Below are positions 17,935 through 26,121 of a stretch of DNA of 64,000 bases, one piece after another (within the stretch, counting starts at the first letter, position 1; each line of letters starts with the position of its first letter). The notes under the pieces are model-generated. The model had not been told where the DNA came from. It saw only the letters and a list, made by a program, of their open reading frames with translations, and did no database searches. Source of the DNA: Bradyrhizobium erythrophlei (lineage in GTDB: Bacteria; Pseudomonadota; Alphaproteobacteria; Rhizobiales; Xanthobacteraceae); the NCBI RefSeq assembly GCF_900129425.1, contig NZ_LT670817.1:6758001-6822000 (forward strand). Reading direction: 5' to 3'. The position numbers and the translations under genes were made by a program.

Positions 17935-18900
17935 ATGCTGCCCGGTTTCCGTTTTCTGTTCGCCGCGATCCTATTGTCGATGTCGATCCTGGTCTTCGGC
18001 CTGGGCGCGGTGGCACTGTTGCGCGCGGCCCACGAGGAAGTTGCCAGTACACCATCGTGGCGCGCCGCTCCCGAAACCATGTTTGCGCAGCAGAAGGAAG
18101 TCACACCACCGGTTCTGGCGATGCTGCTCGTCGAACCGGCGGTCGCAGAGAAAGCGCCGGATGATGTTCCAGCGGTGCCGCCAGCCGAGCCGGTGGCCAT
18201 CGTTTCCCCGCCGGACGAGCCAGCGCCGGTTTCAACACCGGTCGAGCCCGCGGCGCCCGTTTCAACACCCGCCGAGTCCGCGGCGCCCGTTTCAACACCC
18301 GCCGAGTCCGCAGCGCCCGTTTCAACACCGGTCGAGCCCGCAGCGCCCGCTTCAACACCCGCCGAGTCCGCAGCGACCGTCTCGGCGCCGGCCGAGCCCG
18401 AAAGCACCGCCGCGCTGAAGCCGGATGAGGCGTCGGTGCCAGAGACCGCGAAATCCGAAGCCCCGGTCGCGGAAACTCCGGCACTTACCGAGGCAACACC
18501 CGCTCGAACCGATCCACCCGCTGCCGCCGACGACACCACGATCGCGGTCTCGGAGCCTGTCCCGCCGCCGGCGCAAGTTGCGGCGCCGGCGAACGATGCT
18601 GTCCCAGCCGCATCCGAACCGGCCGCATCGGAGCAAACGAGCACGACCGTCTCCCCGGAAGTCGGAATGACCTCGACGAAAATCGCCACGCTTGGTGGCC
18701 CGCCCGTCACCATCGGGGCGCAGTCGCCGGCAAAAGCTGCAGGCGCCAAGCCTGATCCGGCCGCCATCAAGAAACGCCAGCAGGCACGGCGGGCGGCACA
18801 GCGCCGCAGGATGGCGGCGCGGGCGCGGCTCGCGCAACAGGCACAACAGCAGGCCGCCAACCCGTTCGCGCAGCCGGTGGCACCCGCTCCCAAGCGCTGA
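17935..18900 (+). CDS. Membrane-anchored Pro/Ala-rich repeat protein
   Basis: A 321-residue protein with one N-terminal membrane helix (FLFAAILLSMSILVFGLGAVALL, ~7-29). It continues into a long Pro/Ala/Glu-rich region with six 10-residue repeats of the form PVSTPAESAA (~100-155), then a short conserved-looking TSTKIATLGGPPVTIG. The C-terminal helix is very basic (KKRQQARRAAQRRRMAARARLAQQAQQQ). The layout resembles a TonB-like or cell-envelope-spanning linker but has no TonB domain. No good ribosome site precedes the ATG, so the start is uncertain. Its role is unknown. Confidence 0.65.
   Translation: MLPGFRFLFAAILLSMSILVFGLGAVALLRAAHEEVASTPSWRAAPETMFAQQKEVTPPVLAMLLVEPAVAEKAPDDVPAVPPAEPVAIVSPPDEPAPVSTPVEPAAPVSTPAESAAPVSTPAESAAPVSTPVEPAAPASTPAESAATVSAPAEPESTAALKPDEASVPETAKSEAPVAETPALTEATPARTDPPAAADDTTIAVSEPVPPPAQVAAPANDAVPAASEPAASEQTSTTVSPEVGMTSTKIATLGGPPVTIGAQSPAKAAGAKPDPAAIKKRQQARRAAQRRRMAARARLAQQAQQQAANPFAQPVAPAPKR
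18226..18400 (+). repeat. 30-bp tandem coding repeats
   Basis: About six units of 30 bp (for example CCCGTTTCAACACCCGCCGA) encode the decapeptide repeats. Several neighbouring units are identical or nearly so, so copy number is likely to vary between strains by slippage or recombination. Confidence 0.85.
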
Positions 18901-18904
18901 AGTC

Positions 18905-19762
18905 TCAGGCCGGGCCGGTTGCGACCGGCGGCCCGTCGGGCAGGCCCCATTCGGCCCACGAGCCATCGTAAAGCGCGCTGCCGCGCACGCCGAGCCGATA
19001 CAGCGCCAGCGTCAACACCAGCGCGGAGACGCCGGAGCCGCAGGTCGTCACGATCGGTTTTGCCAAATCGACGCCGGTGCTGCTGAAAGCCTGGCGCAAC
19101 TCTTCCAGCGGCTTCATCGCGCCGGTCGCGGGATCGAACAATCCGGCATAGGGCACGTTGCGGCTGCCCGGGATATGACCGGAGCGGCGGCCCGGCCACG
19201 GCTCGGCCACCGTGCCCTCGAAACGCGGACGCGGCCGCGCATCGACCAATTGCTCGGCCTGCGTTTCCAGATTGCCAACCAACTGCTGCTGGCTGCGGAT
19301 ATAGGCTGGATCGAGGCTCGCCCGAAATTTTCCGGGCTTCGGGATCACCTTGCCGGAATGGGTGGGGCGTCCTTCGCGCAGCCATTTCTGCAAGCCGCCA
19401 TCGAGCACCTTCACGTTGCGATGGCCGAACGACAGGAACATCCACCAGGCCCGGGGCGCTGCGACCCAGGCGCCGGAATCGTAGGCGACCACGGTATCGC
19501 CGTTGGAAATGCCCAGCGCGGCGACGTCGCGGGCGAACTGCTCTGCGCGCGGATACATATGCGGCCGCGGATCGTTGGGATCGGCGATACTGCCGACATC
19601 GAAAAACACCGTGCCCGGAATATGCGCGCCGAGATAATCGTCCGACGGCAGCGGCAGCACGCCCGGCATCTTGTAGGACGCGTCGATGATCTTGATCCTG
19701 GGATCTTCGAGCCGGGCGGCAAGCCAATCGGTGGAGACGAGCGGATCGTCGGTGGGTGGCAT
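18905..19762 (-). CDS. sseA: 3-Mercaptopyruvate sulfurtransferase
   Basis: A 285-residue two-domain rhodanese that moves sulfur from 3-mercaptopyruvate to an acceptor thiol. Domain 1 (~8-130) is catalytically silent (DSGAWVAAPRAWW). Domain 2 (~165-280) has the active-site loop CGSGVSA (241-247), which matches the CG[S/T]GVT/A signature of mercaptopyruvate rather than thiosulfate sulfurtransferases. AAGGA precedes the ATG. A REP doublet separates it from a second rhodanese upstream on the same strand; the pair may form one sulfur-handling unit. Confidence 0.93.
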   Translation of the reverse strand: MPPTDDPLVSTDWLAARLEDPRIKIIDASYKMPGVLPLPSDDYLGAHIPGTVFFDVGSIADPNDPRPHMYPRAEQFARDVAALGISNGDTVVAYDSGAWVAAPRAWWMFLSFGHRNVKVLDGGLQKWLREGRPTHSGKVIPKPGKFRASLDPAYIRSQQQLVGNLETQAEQLVDARPRPRFEGTVAEPWPGRRSGHIPGSRNVPYAGLFDPATGAMKPLEELRQAFSSTGVDLAKPIVTTCGSGVSALVLTLALYRLGVRGSALYDGSWAEWGLPDGPPVATGPA

Positions 19763-19775
19763 TGGAATATCCTTT

Positions 19776-19871
19776 TGTCATTCCGGGATGCGTGCGAAGC
19801 ACGCAGACCCGGAATCCAGAAGTTATGACTGCGAGATTCCGGGTTCGCGCTGCGCGCGCCCCGGAATGACG
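19776..19871. repeat. REP doublet (GTCATTCCGGG type)
   Basis: The arms GTCATTCCGGGATGCGTGCG and GCGCGCGCCCCGGAATGACG face each other around GACCCGGAATC...GATTCCGGGTTC. The same family is found at 20319-20418 and 46968-47046. It lies between the two sulfurtransferase genes. Confidence 0.88.
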
Positions 19872-19880
19872 AAACGAATA

Positions 19881-20297
19881 CTAACCCTTCGCCGGCTTCG
19901 GCTCGACCTTCTCGACCGGGCCGCCGGCATCGCGCCAGGCGGCGAAGCCGCCGCCGATATGCGCGACCGGTTTCAGTCCCATGTCCTGCGCGGTTTTCGC
20001 CGCCAGCGCCGAGCGCATCCCGCCGGCGCAATGAAAGATGAACTTCTTGTCGCTCTGAAAAATCGGCTTCGCATAGGGGCTGGCCGGATCAATCCAGAAT
20101 TCCAGCATGCCGCGGGTGCAGGAGAAGGCGCCGGGAATCCGCCCCTCGCGCTCGATCTCGCGGGGATCGCGGATATCGACGATCACGACGTCATCGTTGT
20201 GGGCGATTTCAATGGCTTCGGAAGCGCTGAGGGTTTCGATCTCCGCATTGGCCTCGTCGATCAGCGATTTGATTCCGCGGTGGATGGTCTGGGGCAT
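19881..20297 (-). CDS. Rhodanese-like sulfurtransferase (single domain)
   Basis: A 138-residue single rhodanese domain. VVIVDIRDPREIEREGRIPGA is the typical N-terminal part, and the active-site loop is CAGGMRS with Cys90. The C-terminal half has GGFAAWRDAGGPVE. GGGAGG stands 8-9 bases before the ATG. There is no signal peptide, so it is cytosolic. It is upstream of sseA in the same direction, with a REP doublet between. Sulfur carriage or detoxification is likely; the partner is unknown. Confidence 0.9.
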   Translation of the reverse strand: MPQTIHRGIKSLIDEANAEIETLSASEAIEIAHNDDVVIVDIRDPREIEREGRIPGAFSCTRGMLEFWIDPASPYAKPIFQSDKKFIFHCAGGMRSALAAKTAQDMGLKPVAHIGGGFAAWRDAGGPVEKVEPKPAKG

Positions 20298-20318
20298 TTT
20301 TCACACCTCCCTTTTTCC

Positions 20319-20418
20319 GTCGTTCCGGGGCGATGCGAAGCATCGAACCCGGAATCTCGATCGAATTTTTATTACATCGAGATTCCGGGTTCGCGCTGAC
20401 GCGCGCCCCGGAATGACG
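20319..20418. repeat. REP doublet (GTCATTCCGGG type)
   Basis: GTCGTTCCGGGGCGATGCGA and CGCGCCCCGGAATGACG are inverted arms; the inner arms are GAACCCGGAATCTCGAT and ATCGAGATTCCGGGTTC, giving a long perfect inner stem. It separates the rhodanese gene from the VWA gene. Confidence 0.88.
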
Positions 20419-20422
20419 ATAT

Positions 20423-21598
20423 CTACCGCACCAGTTCCTTCATCGCGCCTTCCAGACCTTCGATCGTGATCGGGAACATGCGCTGCGAAAACAGCCGGCG
20501 AATGATGGTGGTCGATTCCGAATAATCCCAGTGCCGCTGCGCCACCGGATTGAGCCACACCGCGTGCGGATAGGTGCGCGTGATGCGCTCGAGCCAGACC
20601 GAGCCGGCCTCCTCGTTGACATGCTCGACCGAGCCGCCGGGCACCATGACCTCGTAAGGGCTCATCGAGGCGTCGCCGACGAACACCACCTTGTAGTCGT
20701 GCGGATATTTATGCAGCACGTCCCAGGTCGGGGTGCGATCGGTGAAGCGGCGGCGGTTCTGCTTCCACACGCCCTCATAGAGGCAGTTGTGGAAGTAGAA
20801 ATATTCCATGTGCTTGAATTCGCTCTTCGCCGCCGAGAACAATTCCTCGACCTGCTCGATGTGCGAATCCATGGACCCACCGATGTCGAAGAACACCAGC
20901 ACCTTGACCGCGTTGCGCCGCTCGGGGCGCATATGGACGTCGAGATAGCCGTGGTTGGCGGTCTCCTTGATCGTGGTGTCGAGATCGAGTTCGTCGGGCG
21001 CGCCGGTGCGGGCGAATTTGCGCAGGCGCCGCAGCGCGATCTTGATGTTGCGGATGCCTAGTTCAACGTTGCCGTCGAGATCCTTGAACTCGCGGCGGTC
21101 CCACACCTTCACGGCGCGGAAATTGCGGTTCTTCTCCTGCCCGATCCGGATGCCTTCGGGATTATAGCCCTCCGCGCCGAACGGCGAGGTGCCTGCGGTG
21201 CCGATCCATTTGCTGCCGCCCTGGTGCCGGCCTTTCTGCTCCTTCAGGCGCTGGCGCAGGGTCTCCATGAGCTTGTCCCAGCCCATCGCCTCGATCTGCT
21301 TCTTCTCTTCCTCGGTGAGATATTTTTCCGCGAGCTTCTTCAGCCATTCGGCCGGAATATCCGCCTTCTCCATGGCGTCGAGCAGGCTCTCCAGCCCCTT
21401 GAACACGGTACCGAACACGCGATCGAACTTGTCGAGGTTGCGTTCGTCCTTCACCAGCGAGACGCGCGCGAGATAGTAGAAATTCTCCACCGTCTGCTCG
21501 GCGAGGTCGGCGTTGAGCGCCTCCATCAGCGTCAGATATTCGCGCAGGCTCACCGGGACCTGAGCGTCGCGCAGCGATGTGAAGAATTGCAAGAACAT
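20423..21598 (-). CDS. VWA domain protein (CoxE-like)
   Basis: A 391-residue cytosolic protein with a CoxE-like VWA domain in its C-terminal half. The MIDAS start is FFDIGGSMD, a DxGxS variant of the usual DxSxS. The N-terminal half is helical and charged (LTEEEKKQIEAMGWDKLMET). The start MFLQFFTSLRDAQVPVSLRE is preferred; the upstream extension is short and Pro-rich. It faces away from a MoxR ATPase gene at 21804. Such VWA/MoxR pairs act together as chaperone-like assembly machines. No client operon is next to this pair, unlike coxD-coxE further right. Confidence 0.88.
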   Translation of the reverse strand: MFLQFFTSLRDAQVPVSLREYLTLMEALNADLAEQTVENFYYLARVSLVKDERNLDKFDRVFGTVFKGLESLLDAMEKADIPAEWLKKLAEKYLTEEEKKQIEAMGWDKLMETLRQRLKEQKGRHQGGSKWIGTAGTSPFGAEGYNPEGIRIGQEKNRNFRAVKVWDRREFKDLDGNVELGIRNIKIALRRLRKFARTGAPDELDLDTTIKETANHGYLDVHMRPERRNAVKVLVFFDIGGSMDSHIEQVEELFSAAKSEFKHMEYFYFHNCLYEGVWKQNRRRFTDRTPTWDVLHKYPHDYKVVFVGDASMSPYEVMVPGGSVEHVNEEAGSVWLERITRTYPHAVWLNPVAQRHWDYSESTTIIRRLFSQRMFPITIEGLEGAMKELVR

Positions 21599-21803
21599 GA
21601 ATGACAGATTGCCCGCCGGACCCGGGACGTCAAGGGTAGAGAAGCCTAGACCTGCGGGGTTTTTCAATTAGAATTGACTGCAGAAGACCTTTTCCCCACC
21701 CCCGCAATGAGCGCCAATCTGGTGTCGGGACGCCAGCTGTCGTTTCCTGCACAAGCCAAGGCGCGCCTCGGCGCTCAAGACTGAACAACAGGGCAGATAC
21801 TCG

Positions 21804-22646
21804 ATGAAATTTACCGGCACCAAAGACTACGTCGCCACCGACGACCTCAAGATCGCCGTCAACGCCTCGATCGTGCTCGAGCGCCCGCTCCTGATCAAGG
21901 GCGAGCCCGGCACCGGCAAAACCGTGCTGGCCGAGGAAGTCGCCAAGGCGCTCGGCGCGCCGCTTCTGACCTGGCACATCAAGTCCACCACCAAGGCGCA
22001 GCAGGGTCTCTACGAATACGACGCGGTGTCGCGGCTGCGCGACAGCCAGCTCGGCGATTCCAGGGTTTCCGACATCGGCAATTACATCCGGCGCGGAAAA
22101 TTGTGGGAGGCCTTTACCCACGACAAGCGCCCGGTGCTGCTGATCGACGAAATCGACAAGGCCGACATCGAATTTCCCAACGACCTTCTGCTCGAACTCG
22201 ATCGCATGGAGTTCTTCGTCTACGAGACCGGCGAGAACATCAAAGCCAAGCTGCGGCCGATCGTGATGATCACCTCGAACAACGAGAAGGAATTGCCGGA
22301 CGCGTTCCTGCGGCGCTGCTTCTTCCACTACATCAAGTTTCCCGACGTCGACACCATGAACCGGATCGTCGACGTGCATTTTCCCGGCATCAAGAAGCGC
22401 CTGGTGGAAGAGGCGCTGCGGATCTTTTTCGAGGTGCGCGAAGTGCCCGGCCTGAAGAAGAAGCCCTCGACGTCGGAACTGCTGGACTGGCTGAAACTCC
22501 TGCTCAACGAGGACATGACCCCGGAAATGCTCAGGGAACGCGATCCGCGCAAGCTGATCCCGCCGCTGCACGGCGCGCTGCTGAAAAACGAACAGGACGT
22601 GCATCTGTTCGAGCGGCTGGCGTTTCTCAGCCGCAGGGAAGTGTGA
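21804..22646 (+). CDS. MoxR-family AAA+ ATPase
   Basis: A 280-residue AAA+ ATPase of the MoxR group. Walker A is GEPGTGKT (33-40), Walker B is VLLIDEIDKAD, sensor 1 is MITSNNEKELPDAFLRRC, and the C-terminal lid contains SELLDWLKLLL. The arginine finger pair is in FLRRCFF. It is divergent from the VWA gene at 20423-21598 with a 205-bp gap, so both promoters lie there. It probably works with that VWA protein to remodel an unknown target. Confidence 0.92.
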   Translation: MKFTGTKDYVATDDLKIAVNASIVLERPLLIKGEPGTGKTVLAEEVAKALGAPLLTWHIKSTTKAQQGLYEYDAVSRLRDSQLGDSRVSDIGNYIRRGKLWEAFTHDKRPVLLIDEIDKADIEFPNDLLLELDRMEFFVYETGENIKAKLRPIVMITSNNEKELPDAFLRRCFFHYIKFPDVDTMNRIVDVHFPGIKKRLVEEALRIFFEVREVPGLKKKPSTSELLDWLKLLLNEDMTPEMLRERDPRKLIPPLHGALLKNEQDVHLFERLAFLSRREV

Positions 22647-22761
22647 GGGAATCAGCCCTCTCGGAAATCGTGGTTGCGCAATCGTAGGGTGGGCAAAGCG
22701 CAAGCGAGCCCACCATTTTGAGCGGTACTGATACCGATCCTCGAAAAGATTGACTGGTGGT

Positions 22762-22851
22762 GTCATTGCCGGGCTCGACCCGGCAATCCATCCTGCTTCA
22801 AAAAACGTTTTACGTAGAAGATGGATGCCCGGATCAAGTCCGGGCATGACG
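22762..22851. repeat. REP doublet (GTCATTGCCGGGC type) beside copy B
   Basis: GTCATTGCCGGGCTCGACCC and GCCCGGATCAAGTCCGGGC, ending in ATGAC, form the two arms. It lies at the 3' side of repeat copy B, mirroring the arrangement at 3236-3324. Confidence 0.85.
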
Positions 22852-22904
22852 AATGTGTTTGCGTTGCGCATTGCCTTGAAACAACCGGTCTTGTTTTTCG
22901 CACA

Positions 22905-23412
22905 ACTCCGCGATCTCGCCGCATGTTTCGCGCGAGGTTTGGCCTGCTCGTTTCGCCCTCTGCAATCAGAGGGCGCAGGGAATGCCGGGCGCCCGATGCG
23001 CCCGAGAGCCGCGTGTGCAGGGGTAGTGGTAGAACGCACACGCGTAATCAGATCACACCGGAATCACCCGGCATTCCCCGCGCAATGGTTTACGGCTTAT
23101 ACGCGCTCTCCCCGGTGATCGGCTTGTTGACACCGTCACTGGCGAAAAACTCCGCCAGCTTGACGCCTGCGTCGAGGCGTCAGGACCACACGACTTCGCC
23201 GTCCGCAAGGCGCGCCCTCGTCAGAAGCACAGCCCGCGTCCACCGCATCCAAGCCCCGCGTTGGTGACGTTGCGCAACGCCCCTCTGTTGGGACAGGACA
23301 GCGGCGGATATACAAGCGATTTGGGTCTTCGGAAAACCAGAATATTTTTTCAAAAGGGGCTGGACACATCGCGGACGCGGTCGAGCACTGATTTGCCCGT
23401 CAGGCGGGCTGG
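22905..23412 (-). repeat. Dispersed ~508-bp structured repeat, copy B
   Basis: The inverted counterpart of 2669-3177, with the same length within a base or two and long identical tracts. On the minus strand it keeps the outer pairing GGGAATGCCGGG/CCCGGCATTCCC, the inner hairpin GCGTGTGC/GCACACGC and the stem CGCCCTCTG/CAGAGGGCG. The inner hairpin shows a T-A to G-C compensated change relative to copy A, which favours a conserved structure. No frame is kept intact between copies. Confidence 0.85.
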
Positions 23413-23585
23413 CAAGTATCCGTGTGTACGCGACGGCCTCGTCGCCGGCGCGGTGACCGGTCCTATCGCGCTCGGCGTTCTCCGCAGCCAATCGCGATCG
23501 GTTCAGGAATTGCGGCTTGCGGTGAATGTCCCGTGACTAGACAGGAATTCGATAACACCGCAGAGCACGCGAAAGAGTCAGTTCC

Positions 23586-23669
23586 TCACCAATGACCTCG
23601 ACTGCGACCCCAGTATCCGCCACCACCGAACAAGAGCACCAGTACAACGATAATCAGAAGCAATTCCAT
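23586..23669 (-). CDS. 27-residue membrane micro-protein
   Basis: A very short frame starting at the ATG at 23669 encodes a single hydrophobic helix (MELLLIIVVLVLLFGGGG) followed by a short tail, YWGRSRGHW. It has a good ribosome site, GGAG eight bases upstream (ACGGAGAAATCCCATG). Small proteins of this design, a Leu/Ile/Val helix then GGGG and an aromatic/basic end, are common in Rhizobiales and usually missed by annotation. It would sit in the inner membrane. No function is known. Confidence 0.65.
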   Translation of the reverse strand: MELLLIIVVLVLLFGGGGYWGRSRGHW

Positions 23670-24052
23670 GGGATTTCTCCGTTGATGCCGAATGGCATTA
23701 TTTGTCGCGTAGCTAACTACTCAACGGCGTCTCCAAAGTATTGTTCCCGATCAACGTGCAACCTCCCCGACTTGCGTTGCGGGGGACGTGAGCAATTTCG
23801 CTCGGTCTTCACTCGACTTCAGGTGAGCAATAGTGACCGGCAATTCCGTAACTCAGAGCATACGCGCCCGGTATCCGCGGGCCAATTTAAGGACGCAAAA
23901 GCGCTCAGGCTGGGCTTGACGTCAAGTCGATGCCGGTCGGGACAAGCAGGTCGAATTTGCGATGCGACGGCTGGTGAACGTGGGTGCCAAAATGCGCAAA
24001 ACTTTATGATTATGGCCGGCTTGAATCTGAATAAGAAACAATCAAACCAATT

Positions 24053-24478
24053 CTACTTGATCCTGATGGTAATCTTGTCCGAAACCACCGGCGGGTTGAA
24101 CGGATAGTGACTTGCGTCGCCCAGCACGAGTTGAAGCGTATGTTTGCCGGGTGGCAGTTCAATACGCGCCTCGGTTTGACCAGCTCCAAAATGAAGATGT
24201 GACTTGTCTTGTGGAATCGGTTCCTTGGGATCGATCGGTTCATTCACATCAACCAGCAAATGGTGATGGCCGCTGTTTTGATAGTTATCGCCGGCATGGG
24301 TTACTCCCATGTTGCGCAGACCGAAGCGGCACCAAAACCCGCCTTTGATCGTCGCGCCGTTCTGCGGCCACACGAAATAAAGCTGGGCATCCTTTGGCGC
24401 GGGCCTTCCCTGGGCATAGGCAGCAAATGACAGACAAGTCAGGACCGCGGACAACGCGATGAGGCGGGTGACCTTCAT
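24053..24478 (-). CDS. Secreted DUF4399 family protein
   Basis: A 141-residue protein with a signal peptide (cut after AYA) and a beta-rich domain. YFVWPQNGATIKGGFWCRFGL, the His cluster NSGHHHLLVD, PKDKSHLHFGAGQTEA-type sequence and LPPGKHTLQLVLGDASHYPF are the marks of DUF4399. Such proteins are sometimes mislabelled as RodA. The many His residues hint at metal binding in the periplasm, which is not proven. AGGAG lies nine bases upstream of the ATG. It follows the cyclase-SUMF1 gene on the same strand by 20 bp, so the two may be co-transcribed. Confidence 0.88.
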   Translation of the reverse strand: MKVTRLIALSAVLTCLSFAAYAQGRPAPKDAQLYFVWPQNGATIKGGFWCRFGLRNMGVTHAGDNYQNSGHHHLLVDVNEPIDPKEPIPQDKSHLHFGAGQTEARIELPPGKHTLQLVLGDASHYPFNPPVVSDKITIRIK

Positions 24479-24498
24479 GACTCAACATCTCCTGGCGT

Positions 24499-26121
24499 TC
24501 ATGGGGGAGACAGTGCGATGCGGAATCCATGGGTCGGATATCGCACGTTGGTGTCGTAGCTGTCACGGTTTGATGGCCGGACATACTGCGCGTCATTCCT
24601 CCACGAACCGGACCGGATGACGTGTGAGCCGCATTCGCCCTCGAGCCACGCCGAACCGTCCGCCGGAGCGCCGTGGTAATTTTTGTGCCAGCAGTCCTCG
24701 GCCCACTGATCGACGCCGCCACCCATATCATACAGTCCGAACGGGTTTGGCCTGAAGCTGCCGACCTTGATCGGTTGCTCGGCGAGTGCGACGTCATTGC
24801 AATTCTTGCAATTGGCCATGCCGGATTGAAGCTGATCACCCCACCAGTACTTTGTTTGCGTGCCTCCGCGCGCGGCATACTCCCATTCGGCCTCGCTTGG
24901 CAGCCGGTATGGCTTGCGCGTCGCGTCCGCGAGCCACGCGACATACTGCTTGGCGTCAGTCCAGCTTACGTTCGTGACGGGCGCATCATCCTTGCCGCTT
25001 GCCACGAACGCACACGCCTTCGCAGCAGCGCACGCGTTCCATTCGCGCACGGAGATGGGATACCGACTGATGGCAAACGGCTTGATCGTGACCTGGTGCG
25101 TTGGCTTCTCGGTGACGTCGTCATTGCTCCCCATCGTGAAACTGCCGCCCCGGATCGTGGTCATCTCGGGCTCATGGAGCCCCGACGCCGGCGGTGCTGC
25201 GGGCTGCGCTGATTGTTGGGTGGTTGTTGCGACCGAAGGAGCCGGCGTGGGTGCCACCGAAGGAGCCGGCGTAGGCGCCGGCGCAGGCGCCGCTTGCTGC
25301 GGAATTGGCGCTACGGCGGGAGCAGGCTGAGGTTGCCGCGTTGCCGGTGTGATGGCAGGGCCGGGCAACGGGGGCGCGGTCGGTATCGCCGTCGGAGGCG
25401 AGACCGAAGCTGACGTCTGGTTCCCCACTTTGCCACGCGGTTGCAGCAGCAGGTACCAGAGGACGCCGCCAGCGATGACCAGCAGCGTAAGGCTCAGCAA
25501 AAAAATCAGAACATTCTCGCGCCGCTTCCTGGTCCTTTGGAAGGCCGCCGGATCGGGAAGCACCCGATAGACCCTCACCGGATCGGTGATGTTCTTGACC
25601 TTGCGATCGCCAAGCGACTCGTATCCGCAAACCAGTTTGTGTTTTATCTGCTCGTAAATGCCGCCAGAGATGTAAACCTGGCCGGGATCGGCAATACCCT
25701 CGAGGCGTGAAGCCACATTGACGCCGTCACCGTAAACGTCGTCTGGCTCGATGATGACATCGCCAAGATTGACACCAATCCGATATTCGATCCAGTGATG
25801 CCTCGGCAGCGAGGTGTTGCGTCCGACCATGTTTTGCTGGATGACGATGGCGCAGCGCACGGCCTCGACGGGACTGTCAAAGATTGCGATAAAACCGTCG
25901 CCGGTGGTCTTGACGAGCTTTCCGTGGTTTTCTGCAATGCTGGGCTCGATGAGATCGCGCTCGATCCGCTTCACGCGATTATGCGTTCCTTCTTCATCAA
26001 GTTCCATCAAGCGGCTGTAGCCGGCAATATCGGCAGCGACAATCGCAGCCAGACGACGCGGCATTGAATCGCGTGGAGGCTCACCGCTCCGGCCCGTTTT
26101 GAAATCCCGAATTTCGGCCAT
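24499..26121 (-). CDS. Class III nucleotide cyclase fused to SUMF1 domain
   Basis: A ~540-residue fusion. Residues 20-190 are an adenylate/guanylate cyclase domain (IVAADIAGYSRLM with metal Asp31, TTGDGFIAIF with Asp75, VYGDGVNVASRLEG). One membrane helix follows at ~204-226, then a long Pro/Ala/Thr linker (~240-315). Residues 320-538 form a SUMF1/FGE-sulfatase fold (RGGSFTMGS, RLPSEAEWEYAARGG, NPFGLYDMGGGVDQWAEDCW, IRSGSWRNDAQYVRPSNRDSY). The catalytic Cys pair of true formylglycine enzymes is absent, so the domain probably binds rather than modifies. The predicted layout is cyclase in the cytoplasm and SUMF1 in the periplasm. A GTG start at 26169 is possible. Confidence 0.9.
   Translation of the reverse strand: MAEIRDFKTGRSGEPPRDSMPRRLAAIVAADIAGYSRLMELDEEGTHNRVKRIERDLIEPSIAENHGKLVKTTGDGFIAIFDSPVEAVRCAIVIQQNMVGRNTSLPRHHWIEYRIGVNLGDVIIEPDDVYGDGVNVASRLEGIADPGQVYISGGIYEQIKHKLVCGYESLGDRKVKNITDPVRVYRVLPDPAAFQRTRKRRENVLIFLLSLTLLVIAGGVLWYLLLQPRGKVGNQTSASVSPPTAIPTAPPLPGPAITPATRQPQPAPAVAPIPQQAAPAPAPTPAPSVAPTPAPSVATTTQQSAQPAAPPASGLHEPEMTTIRGGSFTMGSNDDVTEKPTHQVTIKPFAISRYPISVREWNACAAAKACAFVASGKDDAPVTNVSWTDAKQYVAWLADATRKPYRLPSEAEWEYAARGGTQTKYWWGDQLQSGMANCKNCNDVALAEQPIKVGSFRPNPFGLYDMGGGVDQWAEDCWHKNYHGAPADGSAWLEGECGSHVIRSGSWRNDAQYVRPSNRDSYDTNVRYPTHGFRIALSPP

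Larger units (their letters stand above)
22647..24052. other. Repeat-rich region with one micro-ORF
   Basis: About 1.4 kb with a REP doublet (22762-22851), dispersed repeat copy B (22905-23412) and a 27-residue micro-ORF (23586-23669). The remaining 380 bp (23670-24052) hold no gene I can support; the 171-aa plus frame there has no ribosome site and atypical composition. Confidence 0.6.

Noticed and set aside
17907..19802. 631-residue minus frame over the Pro/Ala-rich gene and sseA
   Set aside because: Runs antisense to one gene and out of frame with the other; long only because of GC-rich repeats.
23592..24107. 171-residue plus frame after repeat copy B
   Set aside because: No start signal, atypical composition, and it is antisense to the micro-protein and overlaps the DUF4399 stop.
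24285..24944. 219-residue minus frame across DUF4399 and the SUMF1 domain
   Set aside because: Out of frame with two well-supported genes on the same strand.
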